From: Phylloscopus collybita
Lineage: Eukaryota > Chordata > Aves > Passeriformes > Phylloscopidae
NCBI GenBank assembly: GCA_027886175.1
Contig: JAJNNQ010000136.1
Span: forward strand, 610,501 to 674,500
Length of the DNA: 64,000 bases
Direction of reading: 5' to 3'
Both the position numbers and the translations under genes were made by a program. Position 1 is the stretch's first letter, and every line of letters begins with the position of its first letter. The notes below the pieces were generated by a model, which had not been told where the DNA came from, did not search any database, and saw nothing but the letters and a program-made list of their open reading frames with translations. Shown piece by piece: positions 43,901 through 54,937 of the stretch.

Positions 43901-46761
43901 GGGCAGCACCTACACTGCATTGTGTCCTGATCAGCTTCAGGAGGAGCTGGAGAAAAAGGTGCAGAGCTGGGAGCAGGAATTCAATGGAACCTTCATGGTG
44001 AAGGGGCAGCAGTTCATGGAGTATGTGTCGAAGCAGTGGCAGCTGTACCGCCTGGAGAAGGAGAAGGAGAAGCAGGAGCGGGTGAGTACCGAGCTGAGCA
44101 TGTTGGCTCCTGCCTAAGAATGGCAGCCCAGGGGTGTCCCTGCTGGGCCCAGCCCTGCCCTGGGCTCTGCCTGCTCATTCCCAGCTTGGCAGTGGGGCTG
44201 CTGCCCATTGCTGTCATCTCTGCCTGGGCCCAGCCCCTTTCTGGCCCCAGCTGTGCCAGTGGTGACAATGACACAGACTCCAAACTTTCAGAAGGCTGAC
44301 AATGACTCCAATCCTTACTACCTGGGAATTTCTTCCCTTTATGCTATTTTACAAAGAACCACCCAAGGGGTGCAAGAAAGACAAACTTCTTCAACTGCAT
44401 TGGTCAAGTCAGAGGGACATCAAGAAGTCGCTCCTAGGGAAAGGAATTTAAACATAGGTTACAGTCAGGAAAACTGTCTCTTGTTGACAGAACAGTGTCT
44501 GGGAAAGAGTTTCAGAGAAACCCAAACATCACAGGCATGAACCAGGGCTACCTCAGGTGACACTTGGCTCTGGATACCTGCAGATCTCTGCTGACGTTGC
44601 TGTGGCTGTGCCAGGCTGTCAGCAGGGCAGTGCCCACTGGCAGTGTCAGACAGATGCACCAGCTCCATGTGCTCAGGTGTGTAAGTGCAGGTGTCTCCCA
44701 CAGCACCTGAAGAAGAACCTGCAGATGGAGACGGAGATGTTGTACGGCAGCACTCCACAGCGGCCCCTGAAGCGGCGCATGCTCAGCCCCCACGCACCTG
44801 CCAAAGTAAGCAAGGTAAAACGGCCCTGCAGAGCAGTGTGGAGGCTGGGGTCCTGCCTGGAGCACAGCCTTGGGCTGCCCTCAGCCCCCTAGGGACGTGG
44901 GGAGGGCTCAGGGCGCTGCAGCCCCATGGGAAGCTGTCCTGTGTGAGGTCTGCTCTGCTTTCCCCTCAGCTCCACGGCACCTCCACCATCAGCGCCACAC
45001 CCAACAGCACCGTCCGCTCGGCCTTTGGTGGAGCCATCTCCCACTCGCCCACCTCTCAGCTGCCACCCTCTGGGAAGAAGGTGAGGGGCCCTGGGGGAGT
45101 CCCTGCTGGGCTGGAAGGGGCAGGTGAGCTGAGGGGGTGCAGCTCCTCTTCCTTCACCCCGTGGTTCGCTGCCTCCCCTGCTGAGCTCGTGGGCGACAGC
45201 AGCCCCTGTCTGTCTGCAATCTGCTCTGTGGGGCTGCTTGACGCTGTGCAAGATCACAGCAGCACAGACTCTGAGGTCAGAAGGCTGAAATGACTCCAGT
45301 CTTTATTGCCCAGGAATTTCTTCCCTTTATGCTATTTTACAAAGATCCACCCAAGGGGTGGAAGAAAGACAAACTTCTTCAAGTACAGTGGTCAAGTCAG
45401 AGGGACATCAAGAAGAAGTCCCTCCTAGGGAAAGGAAAGTAAACATAGGTTACAGTCAGGAGAACTGTCTCTTGTTGACAGAACAGTGTCTGGGAAAGAC
45501 TTTCAGAGAATCACAGGCATGAAACCAGGGCTCCAGGTACTGCCATCCTGCAGGGGTGTTTCTGGGACCTGCAGGAGGAGGAGGGTGCCAGAAAACCTTT
45601 CTCCAGCCCAGATTTCTAGCACACCTGTTCCATAGTGCAGAGCCTGCAGCTTGGGGGACCTTCAGAATGTGTGTGTGCTGCTGGACAGGGCCTGAGCATC
45701 CTTGTCCAGTGCGTGGCATCCCTGCCTATGGCAGGGGGGTGGAACCAGATGGGCTTTAAAGTCCCTTCCCACCCAAATCATTGCAGGATTCTGTGATTCT
45801 GTGCTGTATCTTTCAGGGGCAAAAACTGGACCTGAGTCTGGTGAGCTCCTGGAGCCTGACACTGCTCTGGCTCCCCAGACACGGGCACCAAATCTGCTGC
45901 AGCTCTCCTGCCTCTGCTCAGTTCCTACATCCCATAATTGTCACCTCTCCCCACAGCTGGAGTGGGCCCGGACCCCCACCCGCACGGCAGCGAAGCCCCC
46001 CCGACCCAGGCTGAGGGAGCGGAACAAGGAGAACATTTCCCAGCTGGCTGGAACCACCCTGAGTGGTGGGTGTGCCCCCAGAGCCCCTGCCCAGCGTAAC
46101 CACAGCGTTAGTTCTGTTGCCAGCACCTATTCTGAGTTTGCGGTAATTCACCTCTTCTACCCCCACCCCTCACTGCACAGCACTGCCCCTTGTCCCTCCT
46201 GCGTCCCCCGTGTCCCTGCACAGCCCCTTGTCCCTCCTGCGTCCCCCGTGTCCCTGCACAGCCCCCTGTGTCCTCACACAGAGCTGGTGGCAGAGGGCCC
46301 TGAGCAGCCACTGGGGACAGGCCAGCAGCCCAGAGGACAGGCTGTAGTCGGGGTCACACCTGTGTAGGGCAGAGGCTGGAGGGGGCTGCTTTCCTTTCGC
46401 AGGGTGGGGGACCTTGGGGGGCCCTGGACAGCCTTGGGGGGCCCTGTCCTCCCATCAGGCTGGCCCAAGCCAGAGATTTACCATTGTGTGACACTACCAA
46501 AAGTTTTTTACTCTTTCTACAGTTCAGTAAAGAAAAGGCATTAATGTTCATTGGCTACAAGTTGCATAGTCCCCCTATTAATTTGTATTTCATCTCCTCT
46601 TGGCCTGCCTCTCTCTGTCCCCACTCAAGTGCGGGGCAGCAGCCCCCTCCCTTCCCTCATCCCTCTCTCACTTCTTGTTCCCACAGCGCGGCCTCTCAAC
46701 GGCTTCCAGCTCTGAGAGCACCTGCAACGTTCTCAACTCCACCACCAACCACGCTGCCTGA
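40989..46761 (+). CDS. PRC1: PRC1, protein regulator of cytokinesis (antiparallel microtubule bundler)
   Basis: Fourteen exons: 40989-41014, 41197-41329, 41612-41734, 42047-42280, 42356-42526, 42742-42891, 43112-43259, 43344-43480, 43725-43820, 43935-44081, 44704-44814, 44970-45080, 45957-46142, 46687-46761. They encode 615 residues (human about 620). The N-terminal half is a long coiled coil for dimerisation. The middle, with FHNRGGNLLKEEKQR, is the spectrin-like microtubule-binding region. The C-terminus is basic and disordered. It contains proline-directed Ser/Thr sites (STPQ, RTPT), basic patches (PLKRR) and a KEN motif (RNKEN), an APC/C degron candidate. PRC1 recruits KIF4 and organises the anaphase midzone. 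Two antisense LTRs and a CR1 end sit in introns 10 and 12. Confidence 0.95.
44260..44555 (-). mobile_element. Solo LTR, copy B (PRC1 intron 10)
   Basis: It is very similar to copies A and C over about 270 bp. The left end diverges (ACAGACTCCAAACTTTC instead of the GAGGTCAG phrase). It is in minus orientation, antisense to PRC1. Confidence 0.65.
45238..45535 (-). mobile_element. Solo LTR, copy C (PRC1 intron 12)
   Basis: This is the most intact of the three. On the minus strand it reads a TATA-like AAAATAGCATAAAG, then AATAAA (45302-45307) about 20 nt later, then a short U5-like end (GACCTCAGAGTCTGTGC). It shares its left end (GACGCTGTGCAAGATCACAG) with copy A. Confidence 0.68.
45705..45807 (+). 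mobile_element. CR1 LINE 3' end
   Basis: GCCTATGGCAGGGGGGTGGAA, then CTTTAAAGTCCCTTCCCACC, then GATTCTGTGATTCTGTG match the CR1 3' end and its terminal ATTCTATG-type repeat. It is 5'-truncated and lies in PRC1 intron 12. Confidence 0.8.
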
Positions 46762-46881
46762 CGCGGCCCTGTGCTGCCCTGCAGCCCTGCTCTGGCCTGC
46801 AGCACCTCCCGCTCCACCCTCCCCTCGGTCGCTGCTTTAAAGATGTGCTTTTATTTTTAAAAAAAAAATGTAGATGTTGTT

Positions 46882-46887
46882 AATAAA
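46882..46887 (+). terminator. PRC1: PRC1 polyadenylation signal
   Basis: AATAAA lies about 120 nt after the stop, preceded by an A-rich tract and followed by GTTTTTGTACAG and a GT-rich element. Confidence 0.85.
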
Positions 46888-46899
46888 GTTTTTGTACAG

Positions 46900-47894
46900 C
46901 AGCCAGCTCTGAGTGTGTTTGCAGGGTCCCTGCAGGGAGCAGGATCATTACACTGATTACAAACAGGAATTGTGGAGTTTGGTTTCTTTTAATTTGCCTC
47001 AGTTTATTTTCCTCAGGGGTTGCAGTTATATTGTGACATGCTGTGATGCTTCCCCACATCATTTAACACTTTGAGTGCTGTTATATTTACAAACTCCTGT
47101 GCTAAAGCTGGCCGGGCCTCCCAGGTGGCAGGGTCAGAACTCCCAGCAGTATTGCCCACTTCAGTAACCCTCTGCCTTCTCCAACACCTCTGGTTTTGCT
47201 TTCCAGAGCATGGATTGCCATCTTTTTGGCAGCAAGGAAATTCTTCAGGGGTGCTTGGAAGTGACTTCCATTTTAATTTTTTTTTTTAATCTTACTTTTA
47301 GGTTTTATTTGTTCTGCCCAGTAAAGGACTCAGGAGTATTTTCAGCACTTTATTATTATTATTTCAGCTTGGGTATCCAATTGATCCTTTACCCTATTTA
47401 CAACTAATTGCCACTACTTAAAAAATCCCTTTTCAAGTTTCCCTGTTTGTACAGCCAGGTATAATGTTTGTTTTGTTATTTCTAGCTCTTCTCTTCTACA
47501 AGAGGTAGAGCACAACCCCTTAGGAAAATATTCTGCCCTACAGTGAGTCCACCACTTTTCTTTTACATTGCCTTTTCCTACAATAACAGCATTCACAACT
47601 TAAGCCTTTTGGTCTACTTGGTTTACCCTTCCTCTCCTGCTTCACACATACTGATTCTTGCTTTTTTTTTCTGACTGCAGCTACCAACACTCTCACCTTT
47701 GCTTTCACTTTCTTCTTCCTTCTTACGCTTTTTGCACTTCTCTCAATAAATTTTGTATTCCCCGCTCTTGCCACCCTTCTAACTTTTCTAATTTCCTTTG
47801 TATTCTACAGGGCAGGTGCTCAGTCTGCCCAGGACAGCAGGGTCATGGTAACCTGGGGACACAACCACTGCTGCTCTGAGTGATGCCTCAAGTT
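46900..47894. other. AT-rich intergenic DNA after PRC1
   Basis: GC content falls sharply here, with T-rich stretches such as TTTTAATTTTTTTTTTTAAT near 47270-47291. I see no coding exon. It may be old repeat DNA flanking the retroviral block. Confidence 0.4.
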
Positions 47895-48279
47895 TTAGCT
47901 TTCATATTTTTCAGATTCTGTGCTGCCTAGCACACAATCTAGACCACACACCCAGGTGTAGTCACGATTTCCCCAGAGATAAAGACTTGTAAATTGTTCT
48001 CTGGAGATTTTTGCCTCTTTTTGCTCCAAGAAATTTACCCAGAGCTCCAGGACCAGATCATCTTCTGGGCCTAGCAGAGGAATTATCATTTTGCCAAAAT
48101 TTCGTCTCCTTACCGGAGGGAAAACGAGCTGGCAAGGCTGGCGGGCCGGTTTTTTCCGAAAAACCCTTTTTTTTGGTGAAAGAGCCGAGGGCAGGGCTCG
48201 CCTTGCTGCAGTCCCGGCCGTGCCCGGCAGACGGCGCTGCTGACGGGGACAGCGGCGCTCCGGGGGCTCCGGGGGCTCC

Positions 48280-48543
48280 GATCCCAATCCCGGGAATTCC
48301 GAATTCCTTCCCTCGGTGCTGCTCCACAAACAACCACCCGGGGGGGAAGGACAAGCTCCTTCAATCGCTCCGATCCCATTCCCGGGAATTCCTTCCCTCG
48401 GTGCTGCTCCACAAACAACCACCCGGGGGGGAAGGACAAACTCCTTCAATCGCTCCGATCCCATTCCCGGGAATTCCTGATTCCTTCCCTCGGTGCTGCT
48501 CCACAAACAACCACCCGGGGGGGAAGGACAAGCTCCTTCACTC
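48280..48543. repeat. 85-92-bp tandem repeat, three copies
   Basis: GCTGCTCCACAAACAACCAC recurs at 48318, 48403 and 48495, within units containing GATCCCATTCCCGGGAATTC. Spacing changes from 85 to 92 bp because one unit gains TGATTCC. It is part of the retroviral block. Confidence 0.85.
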
Positions 48544-49151
48544 GCATGGGTCAGAGCAGAGGGACAGCAAGCAGAGGTCGCTCCCAGGGAAAGGGATGCA
48601 AACACAGGTCACAGCCAGGGAAACTGTCTCTGGTTGGCAGAAAACTCTCTGGGAAAAGAGTTTCAGAGAAACCCGAACATCTCAGGCTTTTATGGTGTTT
48701 TATGCTGCTCTACAGAGAACAACGCAAGGGGTGGAAGAAAGACAAACTCCTTCAAGCGCAGAGGGACAGCAAGCAAAGGTCGCTCCCAGGGAAGGATGCA
48801 GACCCAGGTCACAGCCAGGGAAACTGTCCCTGCTGACAGAACAGCGCCCGGGAAAGAGTTCAGAGAAACCCGAACATCACAGCACCCAGCACGGCCACAC
48901 CTGGCTGCGTGTGCGGCTCTCAGCCTCACATTTAGTGTCAGGAAGTTCTCTTCACAGGGCAGGCAGGCAAAAAAAAATCCTTTTCCAGCTGGAGAACCAA
49001 GGACAACCCTTAAAAGCTTCAGGAGCAAAAAGCAAAACCAACGGGGAACTGAAGAGAGCGAAGGAGGAGGATGGGACTTCATAACCTGAAATTAGACAAT
49101 TAACACAAATACACAAATAGATCAAAAAGTCAGAAAAGTGTGAAACCTGAT

Positions 49152-49198
49152 GGCCTGCAGGATCTCCAGCCAGTGCACTGTCTGCAGGGGAGTGGGGC
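49152..49198. other. 47-bp exact copy of the UNC45A intron 19/exon 20 junction
   Basis: Bases 49152-49198 are identical to 57665-57711 in the same orientation. The matching part of UNC45A is the first 30 bases of its last exon (minus strand) plus the 17 intron bases before it, including the acceptor. The surrounding sequence does not match. Intron bases are included, so spliced mRNA was not the source. Confidence 0.85.
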
Positions 49199-49214
49199 TG
49201 CCCTGTCCTCTGGG

Positions 49215-49288
49215 GTGTTTTGGTTTAGGGTAAAATCAGGGGGAAACTTCTGAAGGGTTTTTTTGGAAAAGCAAGTTTAAAAATGGCG

Positions 49289-49327
<39 letters not shown>

Positions 49328-51360
49328 CTGGTTTGGGAAAAGAATTTTTTTGGAGAAAAGTGGAAAAAACTATTTATTTAAGAAACAAGATGTTTACAAA
49401 CAGAAAGAATGAACAATATGAAACAAATAATAAAACTTTTTGTAGTTTTGAAGAGGGATGGTAAAATGAGATGGTTTTTGCTGTGGGTGTAGTTTAGTTT
49501 ATTTAGTTTCTTACTAGTTTTTTCGGTTTTTTTGTTTGTGTGTGTTTTGGGGTTTTTGGTTTTTTTTGAGGTTTAGGTTTGGTGGGCTGCAGGTGCGAGT
49601 TTTTGTTGGTTTTTTTTGTTTTTTAGTTTACAGCAGATTTAAATAGTTTTAAGAAAAAGAATAAAAAACAGTTTAGGGAGTTTTTTTCTTTAGTTATTTA
49701 AACTTTTTTCTTTAGTTATTTAGTTATATATAAAACTAACTAAAAGCACAGGAGATTTTTGTTTTACTGTTGTTTGTGTTTTAGATGAATGCTGGAGTAA
49801 GGACGTGTGGGAGTTGGGCAGTTTTTTTAAAACAAACTCCGTGCTGGTTTTTTTGTTTTGTTTTTAGAACAAGTTTTAAAGGCACAGAACTTAATATATA
49901 ATACAAACAGAACAGATGATTTGGGATACAAGTATTATAAAGTCACTTTACTACGTTTTACTTTTTATTTTTATATTGTTAACTTACTACTAGAACTAAG
50001 CAAATTTTAACTTTACACACACATACTTTATACATGCATATATATATACAGCTATATACAGAAAATGGTAGTAACATTTAGTAAATTATATTTAATTATA
50101 GTTTTTTACTTAACAATTAGATTTTTTTGAGGTACATATTGTGTTGTTTTATTTTTTGTATTATTTATTATGTGTAATTTGGTTTTTGAGTAAAAATAAT
50201 TTTATGGATCGGTTTGTACTTGAGGCAGATTTAATTTAAATTGGCTTTTTAATAAATTTTTAATATGTACTACTGGGATTTTATTTTTATTTACTGTAGA
50301 TAGGAGTTTAGATTGGGCAGGGCTTGCTTTGTTGGTGGAACTTTGGTCTTTAATTAGGTGGTTTTTGTTAAGTGCTGTTTTTAATTTTTCTAAGATTTTT
50401 TTACTTAATGCTTTTAAGGTGGTTTTTAACAGTTTGTCGTACTTTTCTATTCTGTTTGTAGTTGGTGTATAGGGGTGTATAGGGGATATGGTACATTTAT
50501 TTAATGTTATGGTTTTCAGTTTAGGTGTTAATAAGGTTATTTTTGAAATGAGTTCTATTGTTTTATTTTTTAGGGGTATTGTGCTTTTAAAGAACTTGTT
50601 TTTTAAGGCTTAGGATGGTGTTTTGGGCAGTGGTATGGGGTACAGGATAGATTTTTAACTATTTTGTGGTGGTTTTTCCTATGGTTAGCACATAGTGCTT
50701 GTTTTGGTGGGTTTGGGGAAGGGTGATGTAATTAATTTGTTAGGTTTTTTATATTTGTATTTGGATTACTGTTTACTATACTCTAGGGGATTTATTTGTT
50801 TGGTTTGTTTGATGGCAATACACGTTTTATAGTTATGGATAATTTGAGAAATACTGTTTATGGTTAGATTTACTCTTTGGTTTTGTGTTTATAGGTGGCA
50901 TTTTTGCTTTGATGATTTGAGGCATTATGAGTTTATTGAGTTAGGAATAATTTTTTTTGTGTTGTTAATTTTTTATTTTTGATACTTTTATTTTTGCAGT
51001 TTGATTTACTTGCTTGTTGTTTTGGTGTTTTTTATTAGTTTGATTTTTGGGAACATGGGTGTTTATATGACAAATTTTTACAGGTAGTTTTTTTACTTAG
51101 TTAGTAATGGTTTTTATGTTTTAGTAGTTTAAATTGGGGTTTTTTTATGTTGTTTACTAGCTTTTTAAAAATTTTTTAGTTAGTTTTACGGAGAATTGGT
51201 TACCATTTATGAATTAGTGTAGAGGTAGAGCTTTGGCTATTTTTTTTTTTAGTAATGTTTAGGGTTAATTGAACTGCTTTGAGTTTAGTAAGTTGTTTTA
51301 TTTTTTTTTAGTGGTTTGTGTAATTTGTTGTGTGGGGTTTTATATGGTTGTTTTTTATTT
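49215..51360 (-). mobile_element. Hyperedited retroviral interior with integrase-like remnant
   Basis: The plus strand is extremely poor in C (often 2-4 per 60 bases) while G stays common, so the minus strand is G-poor and A-rich. I find no long gene-like open frame here. One minus-strand frame at about 50245-50470 stays open for roughly 65 codons and reads LLKTTLKAL, SPAQSK and IPVVHIK. It resembles the end of a retroviral integrase domain, with many Lys/Asn/Ile where Gly/Glu/Asp/Val would be usual. The normal composition returns abruptly near 51366. A T-run of about 37 lies near 49289-49325. I interpret this as G-to-A editing of a retroviral reverse transcript before integration. Confidence 0.7.
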
Positions 51361-51715
51361 TTGTTTTCCCATATTTGGTCACAGTTGAGTTTTCTGATTC
51401 CAGGAGTCTGGGGTCTCTGCCCTCTCAGGGTGGTTGGGGGATGAAGTCTCTCCTCTTCCTCACAGCACATCCCTGGGAACCTCCCACTGTGGTCACCATG
51501 GTTTCACCAAATCTCTCCTTTTCTCTCTTTCTTCATCTCTTATCATACAAAGTTACATTATCCTGCACCAGGGTGGACAAAACCATCCTTTTCCAGCTTG
51601 AGAACCAAGGATCACCCTTAAAGCTTCAGGCACAAAAAGCACAAACAACGGGGAACTGAAGGGAGCAGACAAGGAGGACGGGACAAAAACCTTAGAAAAG
51701 TGTGAAACCTCATGA

Positions 51716-52156
51716 CCAGGGCTCCATTTTGTGACCATTTTGGATCCATCCTGGGCGTAGCCCTGGCCAGGCTCTTGTGCTGCCCAAGGTGTATCCTTCT
51801 AAAGCCTTCCAAGAAACACCTTTTAGTCTCTGTTCCAGGTCAGCCTCTCAAGGCATCACAAACATCCCCTCCATTCCTTCTTCTCCCCTTTTGACACTGG
51901 CCATGATGCCACATGGTCTGGGATTCCTCTGGGGTCAGCTGGGGGTCCCCTGGTGTGTCCCAGCCCCCCACAAATTCCTCTGCACCCCCCAGAGGAGCAG
52001 AATTGGCCTCAGCTCTGTGCTGAGCTGCTCAGCCACAACCCCCCTGAATTCCCCCCGTGTTCACAGAGACCCCAGGCACCGGGACAGCTTCGGTGGAGCC
52101 GGGCATGCTGGAACACCTCACACACACCAACACCGCAGCCCTTGTGGAAAAGTGAA
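51716..52156. other. Intergenic sequence between the retroviral block and RCCD1
   Basis: Composition returns to the local GC-rich norm. I see no gene. It contains pyrimidine-rich segments such as CCATTCCTTCTTCTCCCC near 51870-51887. Confidence 0.4.
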
Positions 52157-52162
52157 TTTAAT
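52157..52162 (-). terminator. RCCD1: RCCD1 polyadenylation signal (ATTAAA)
   Basis: TTTAAT on the plus strand reads ATTAAA on the minus strand, about 215 bp after the RCCD1 stop. The overlapping bases also spell AATAAA on the plus strand (52160-52165), so either strand could use it. Confidence 0.55.
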
Positions 52163-52377
52163 AAACACGTCCAGCTCGCCCCAGGGTGTCCCTGGCCCTG
52201 AGGCAGCTGCAGCCCTGCTCCAGGCTGTGAATCAGGGCACTGTGGGCTGAACTCAGCCCCATCCTGTGCCGCAGGGGGGGCTCCCTGCCCTGCCCCAAGG
52301 ACAGAGTGGCCCTGGAGCTGGTCCTGCAGAGCAGAGCCTGCCCTCAGCCCCAGCAGGGGCTGCAGCTCCCGGGGCCC

Positions 52378-54888
52378 TCAGGGCCCCCGCAGGCGCACGT
52401 AGGTGGTCCAGGGCCCGCACACCACCTCTTCCACCCGCAAGCCCTCGGCCACCAGGTGCTCCACGCGGCGTGCCCGGTCAGAGCTGGCGCTGTCCCCGTG
52501 TCCCAGCTGTCCGTATTTGCCTGCAGACACACAGCCATGACACAACAGGGCCCTGGGGCCCACCAGGGCAATCGCTCCTGGTGTGTGGGGAGGGAGGGAA
52601 CACAAGGGCCCCGGCACAGATGGAACCCTTATAGCCACAGAAGAGCCAAGGGCGAGAGAACAGGAATCAGAAGCTGCTCCTGGGGAGGTTGTACAGCCCC
52701 AGAGCAGAGATGCCACTTACCCCAGCCCCAGGTGTAGAGCTCCCCGCCTCCTGCAACAGGGACAGCACCCGGTGAGCTCCGTCCCCTGCAGTCCTGCCCC
52801 TGCTCCAGGGGCACTGCCCACCGGCTCCCGGTGAGCCCTGGCACCCCTCAGCACCCGTGTCCCGAGGCACTGCCCCCTGCCCCCCGGACACTCACGTGTG
52901 ACCGCGGCCGTGTGTCGGGACCCACAGCTGACCGCGCTGACCTCCAGCTCCTGGGGCAGGTCCAGCAGCGCCGGGAACGCCTGGATGGAGATGAAGGCAG
53001 CGTCCTCGGCAGCCGGCTGCTCCCGGCAGGGCATCACCTTGGTGCTCCCTGCAGAAGAGGTAACAGCAGCATTGCTGGCAGGCTCCAACCGCACTGCCCT
53101 GCACTGAGCTGCTGGGACTGTGCAGGAACCCAGCCCACCCTGCCCTCAGCCTGGCCAGCAGCGCTCACCTGCGCCCGTGTCCTCATCTTGTCCTGCAGCT
53201 CGCTCCTCCGCCAGCGCTTTGGAGGGCAGGGCCAGCTGCCCTGACTCATTCCAGCCCCACACATACAGGTCTCCTGCCTCTGTGCGGTGGGGGGAAAAAA
53301 CGCATCAGGCAGAGCTTAGCCCCGAGCCCCACGAGCTGGCAGCACTGGGTGCTCCAGGGACACCAGCAGCCCCTATCCCCCAGGCCAGGTCCCCCACAGC
53401 AGCAGCTGTCCCCTTACCGCTGACGCTGGCCGAGTGCCACCCGCCCGCCGCCACCGCCCGCATGGGCACCCCGCCCAGCGCCTCCACCAGCCGCGGCTGC
53501 AGCTCCGACTCCAGCAGCCCGTGGCCCAGCTGCCCGTGCCTGCAGGGACACAGAGGGACAGACAGACAGACAGACAGCTCACAGCCCCCTGCCCCCAGCT
53601 CCCCTGCCTCCTGCCCACGGACCCCACCAAGCCCTGCCTGCTGCAGAGCCTGAGCAGCTGAGGGAACAACCACAGCTGAGCAGATGAATCAACCCCAGGA
53701 ACAGAAAAAGCCAAGTGCCAGCGGGAGAGTTTGCCCAGCACCAGACCACCACAGGGGTCGGTGGGCAGCAGCGGGACACAAGCACTTTGGTTGTCAAAGA
53801 TGGGGCAGGAGCAGGAGCTGGCAGGAGCTGTAGGGTGAGAGGAGCAGTGCAGCTGCAGAGTGGTGCCTGTTTGGTCTGGGGAGCTTCAATGTGACAGCTC
53901 AGGATGTCAACAGCAGTGCTGATGCACAGCACTGGAAAGATTCTTCACATTCCATATGGGAAACCTGCAGAGGACTGAGGCAGAGGCACTGAGAGCTGAG
54001 GGGTAGGGACGGGCATGCTGCAATAGGAAAGTGGCTCTGGGCACTCTGTCACGAGAGGGCAATGGTGACTGCAGCCAGCAGTCAGAGAGGGGCTACAAAG
54101 GGGTGAGCTGGGCCACCACCTGGCTACCATGCAGCACAGCTGTCACACTGCAGGACACAGCTGGCACAGGCATGCCAGAGAGGATTCTCAGCTGTGGTGA
54201 ACAACCAAATCCCAAAAAAAGTTCATCCTCAAGTACACATCCCCACATGTAGAAACCTTTCCTCTGAAGGGAAGGCAAGAAGGACCAAGTAATGTAGTGC
54301 CTGCAAAGCAAAAACTGCTGATGTAAACTGAGTGTTGTGTTTGGCATGAGCTGTGTTTGCTACCAGCGAGCGAGGAGCAGGGACCAGGGAGGGAAACACT
54401 CCTGAGGGATGAGGAACAGGAAGGGCACCAGGCCAGGGCACGCAGCTCTGTGACAATGACCAGTGATCAGTGCTGGGTTTGTCTTCCATAAGCAGCCAAG
54501 ATGAACACAGCAGCCCTTCCACTCTACAGATGAGAACAACTAGCTCCTCTGGCCAAGCCTCGTCGTGCACCAGCAGAACTCAGGGATGCAGGGCAGGGGG
54601 ACCCTGTGGCTGGGCTCTCCAGCACCTGCTGGGAAAACCTGACTGGGGCAGCAAATACACAGACAACCCCCTAATGAACAACTGTCCCAGACTGACTTTA
54701 TGATGCTTGTATCCCCAAATGTCTGTTCTGTTTATGCTGCATATTAAGTCTTGCACCCTTAAGACAGTTCTGAGGGCGTAGGGGGGGGAAAAGAAGCAAC
54801 CAGTTTGTTTTCAGAAACTGCACTCACTCCCCCACATCCTCCTCCTAGACTGTTTTCTGCAGCACAAACAGACAGCAAGAAAGAGCTC

Positions 54889-54937
<49 letters not shown>

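Larger units (their letters stand above)
47895..51715 (-). mobile_element. Degenerate endogenous retrovirus block (LTR pieces plus edited pol interior)
   Basis: Minus-strand orientation is inferred from the LTR pieces and the pol remnant. The left part (48543-48895) carries two tandem pieces of the same LTR family as copies A-C (GTTTCAGAGAAACCCGAACAT). A roughly 100-bp sequence, CCTTTTCCAGCT(G/T)GAGAACC onward, occurs at 48978-49078 and 51586-51690 in the same orientation. With AAAAGTGTGAAACCT after each copy, it brackets the interior like paired LTR ends. A minus-strand frame is open from 48605 to 47895, but half of it is tandem repeat and I cannot assign the rest. The element is broken: no intact gag, pol or env frame is present. 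Confidence 0.65.

Noticed and set aside
47895..48605. 236-codon minus-strand frame as an intact viral gene
   Set aside because: Half is an 85-92-bp tandem repeat and the rest has no motif I can name. I treat it as part of a decayed element.
49215..51360. Simple AT-rich isochore or low-complexity DNA as the explanation for the C-poor block
   Set aside because: G remains common while C is lost, residual Cs are context-biased, and a Pol-like frame is present. A neutral AT-rich region would lose G and C equally.
49215..51360. AID-type mutation as the cause of the editing
   Set aside because: AID prefers C after A/G (WRC), yet those are the Cs that survive here.
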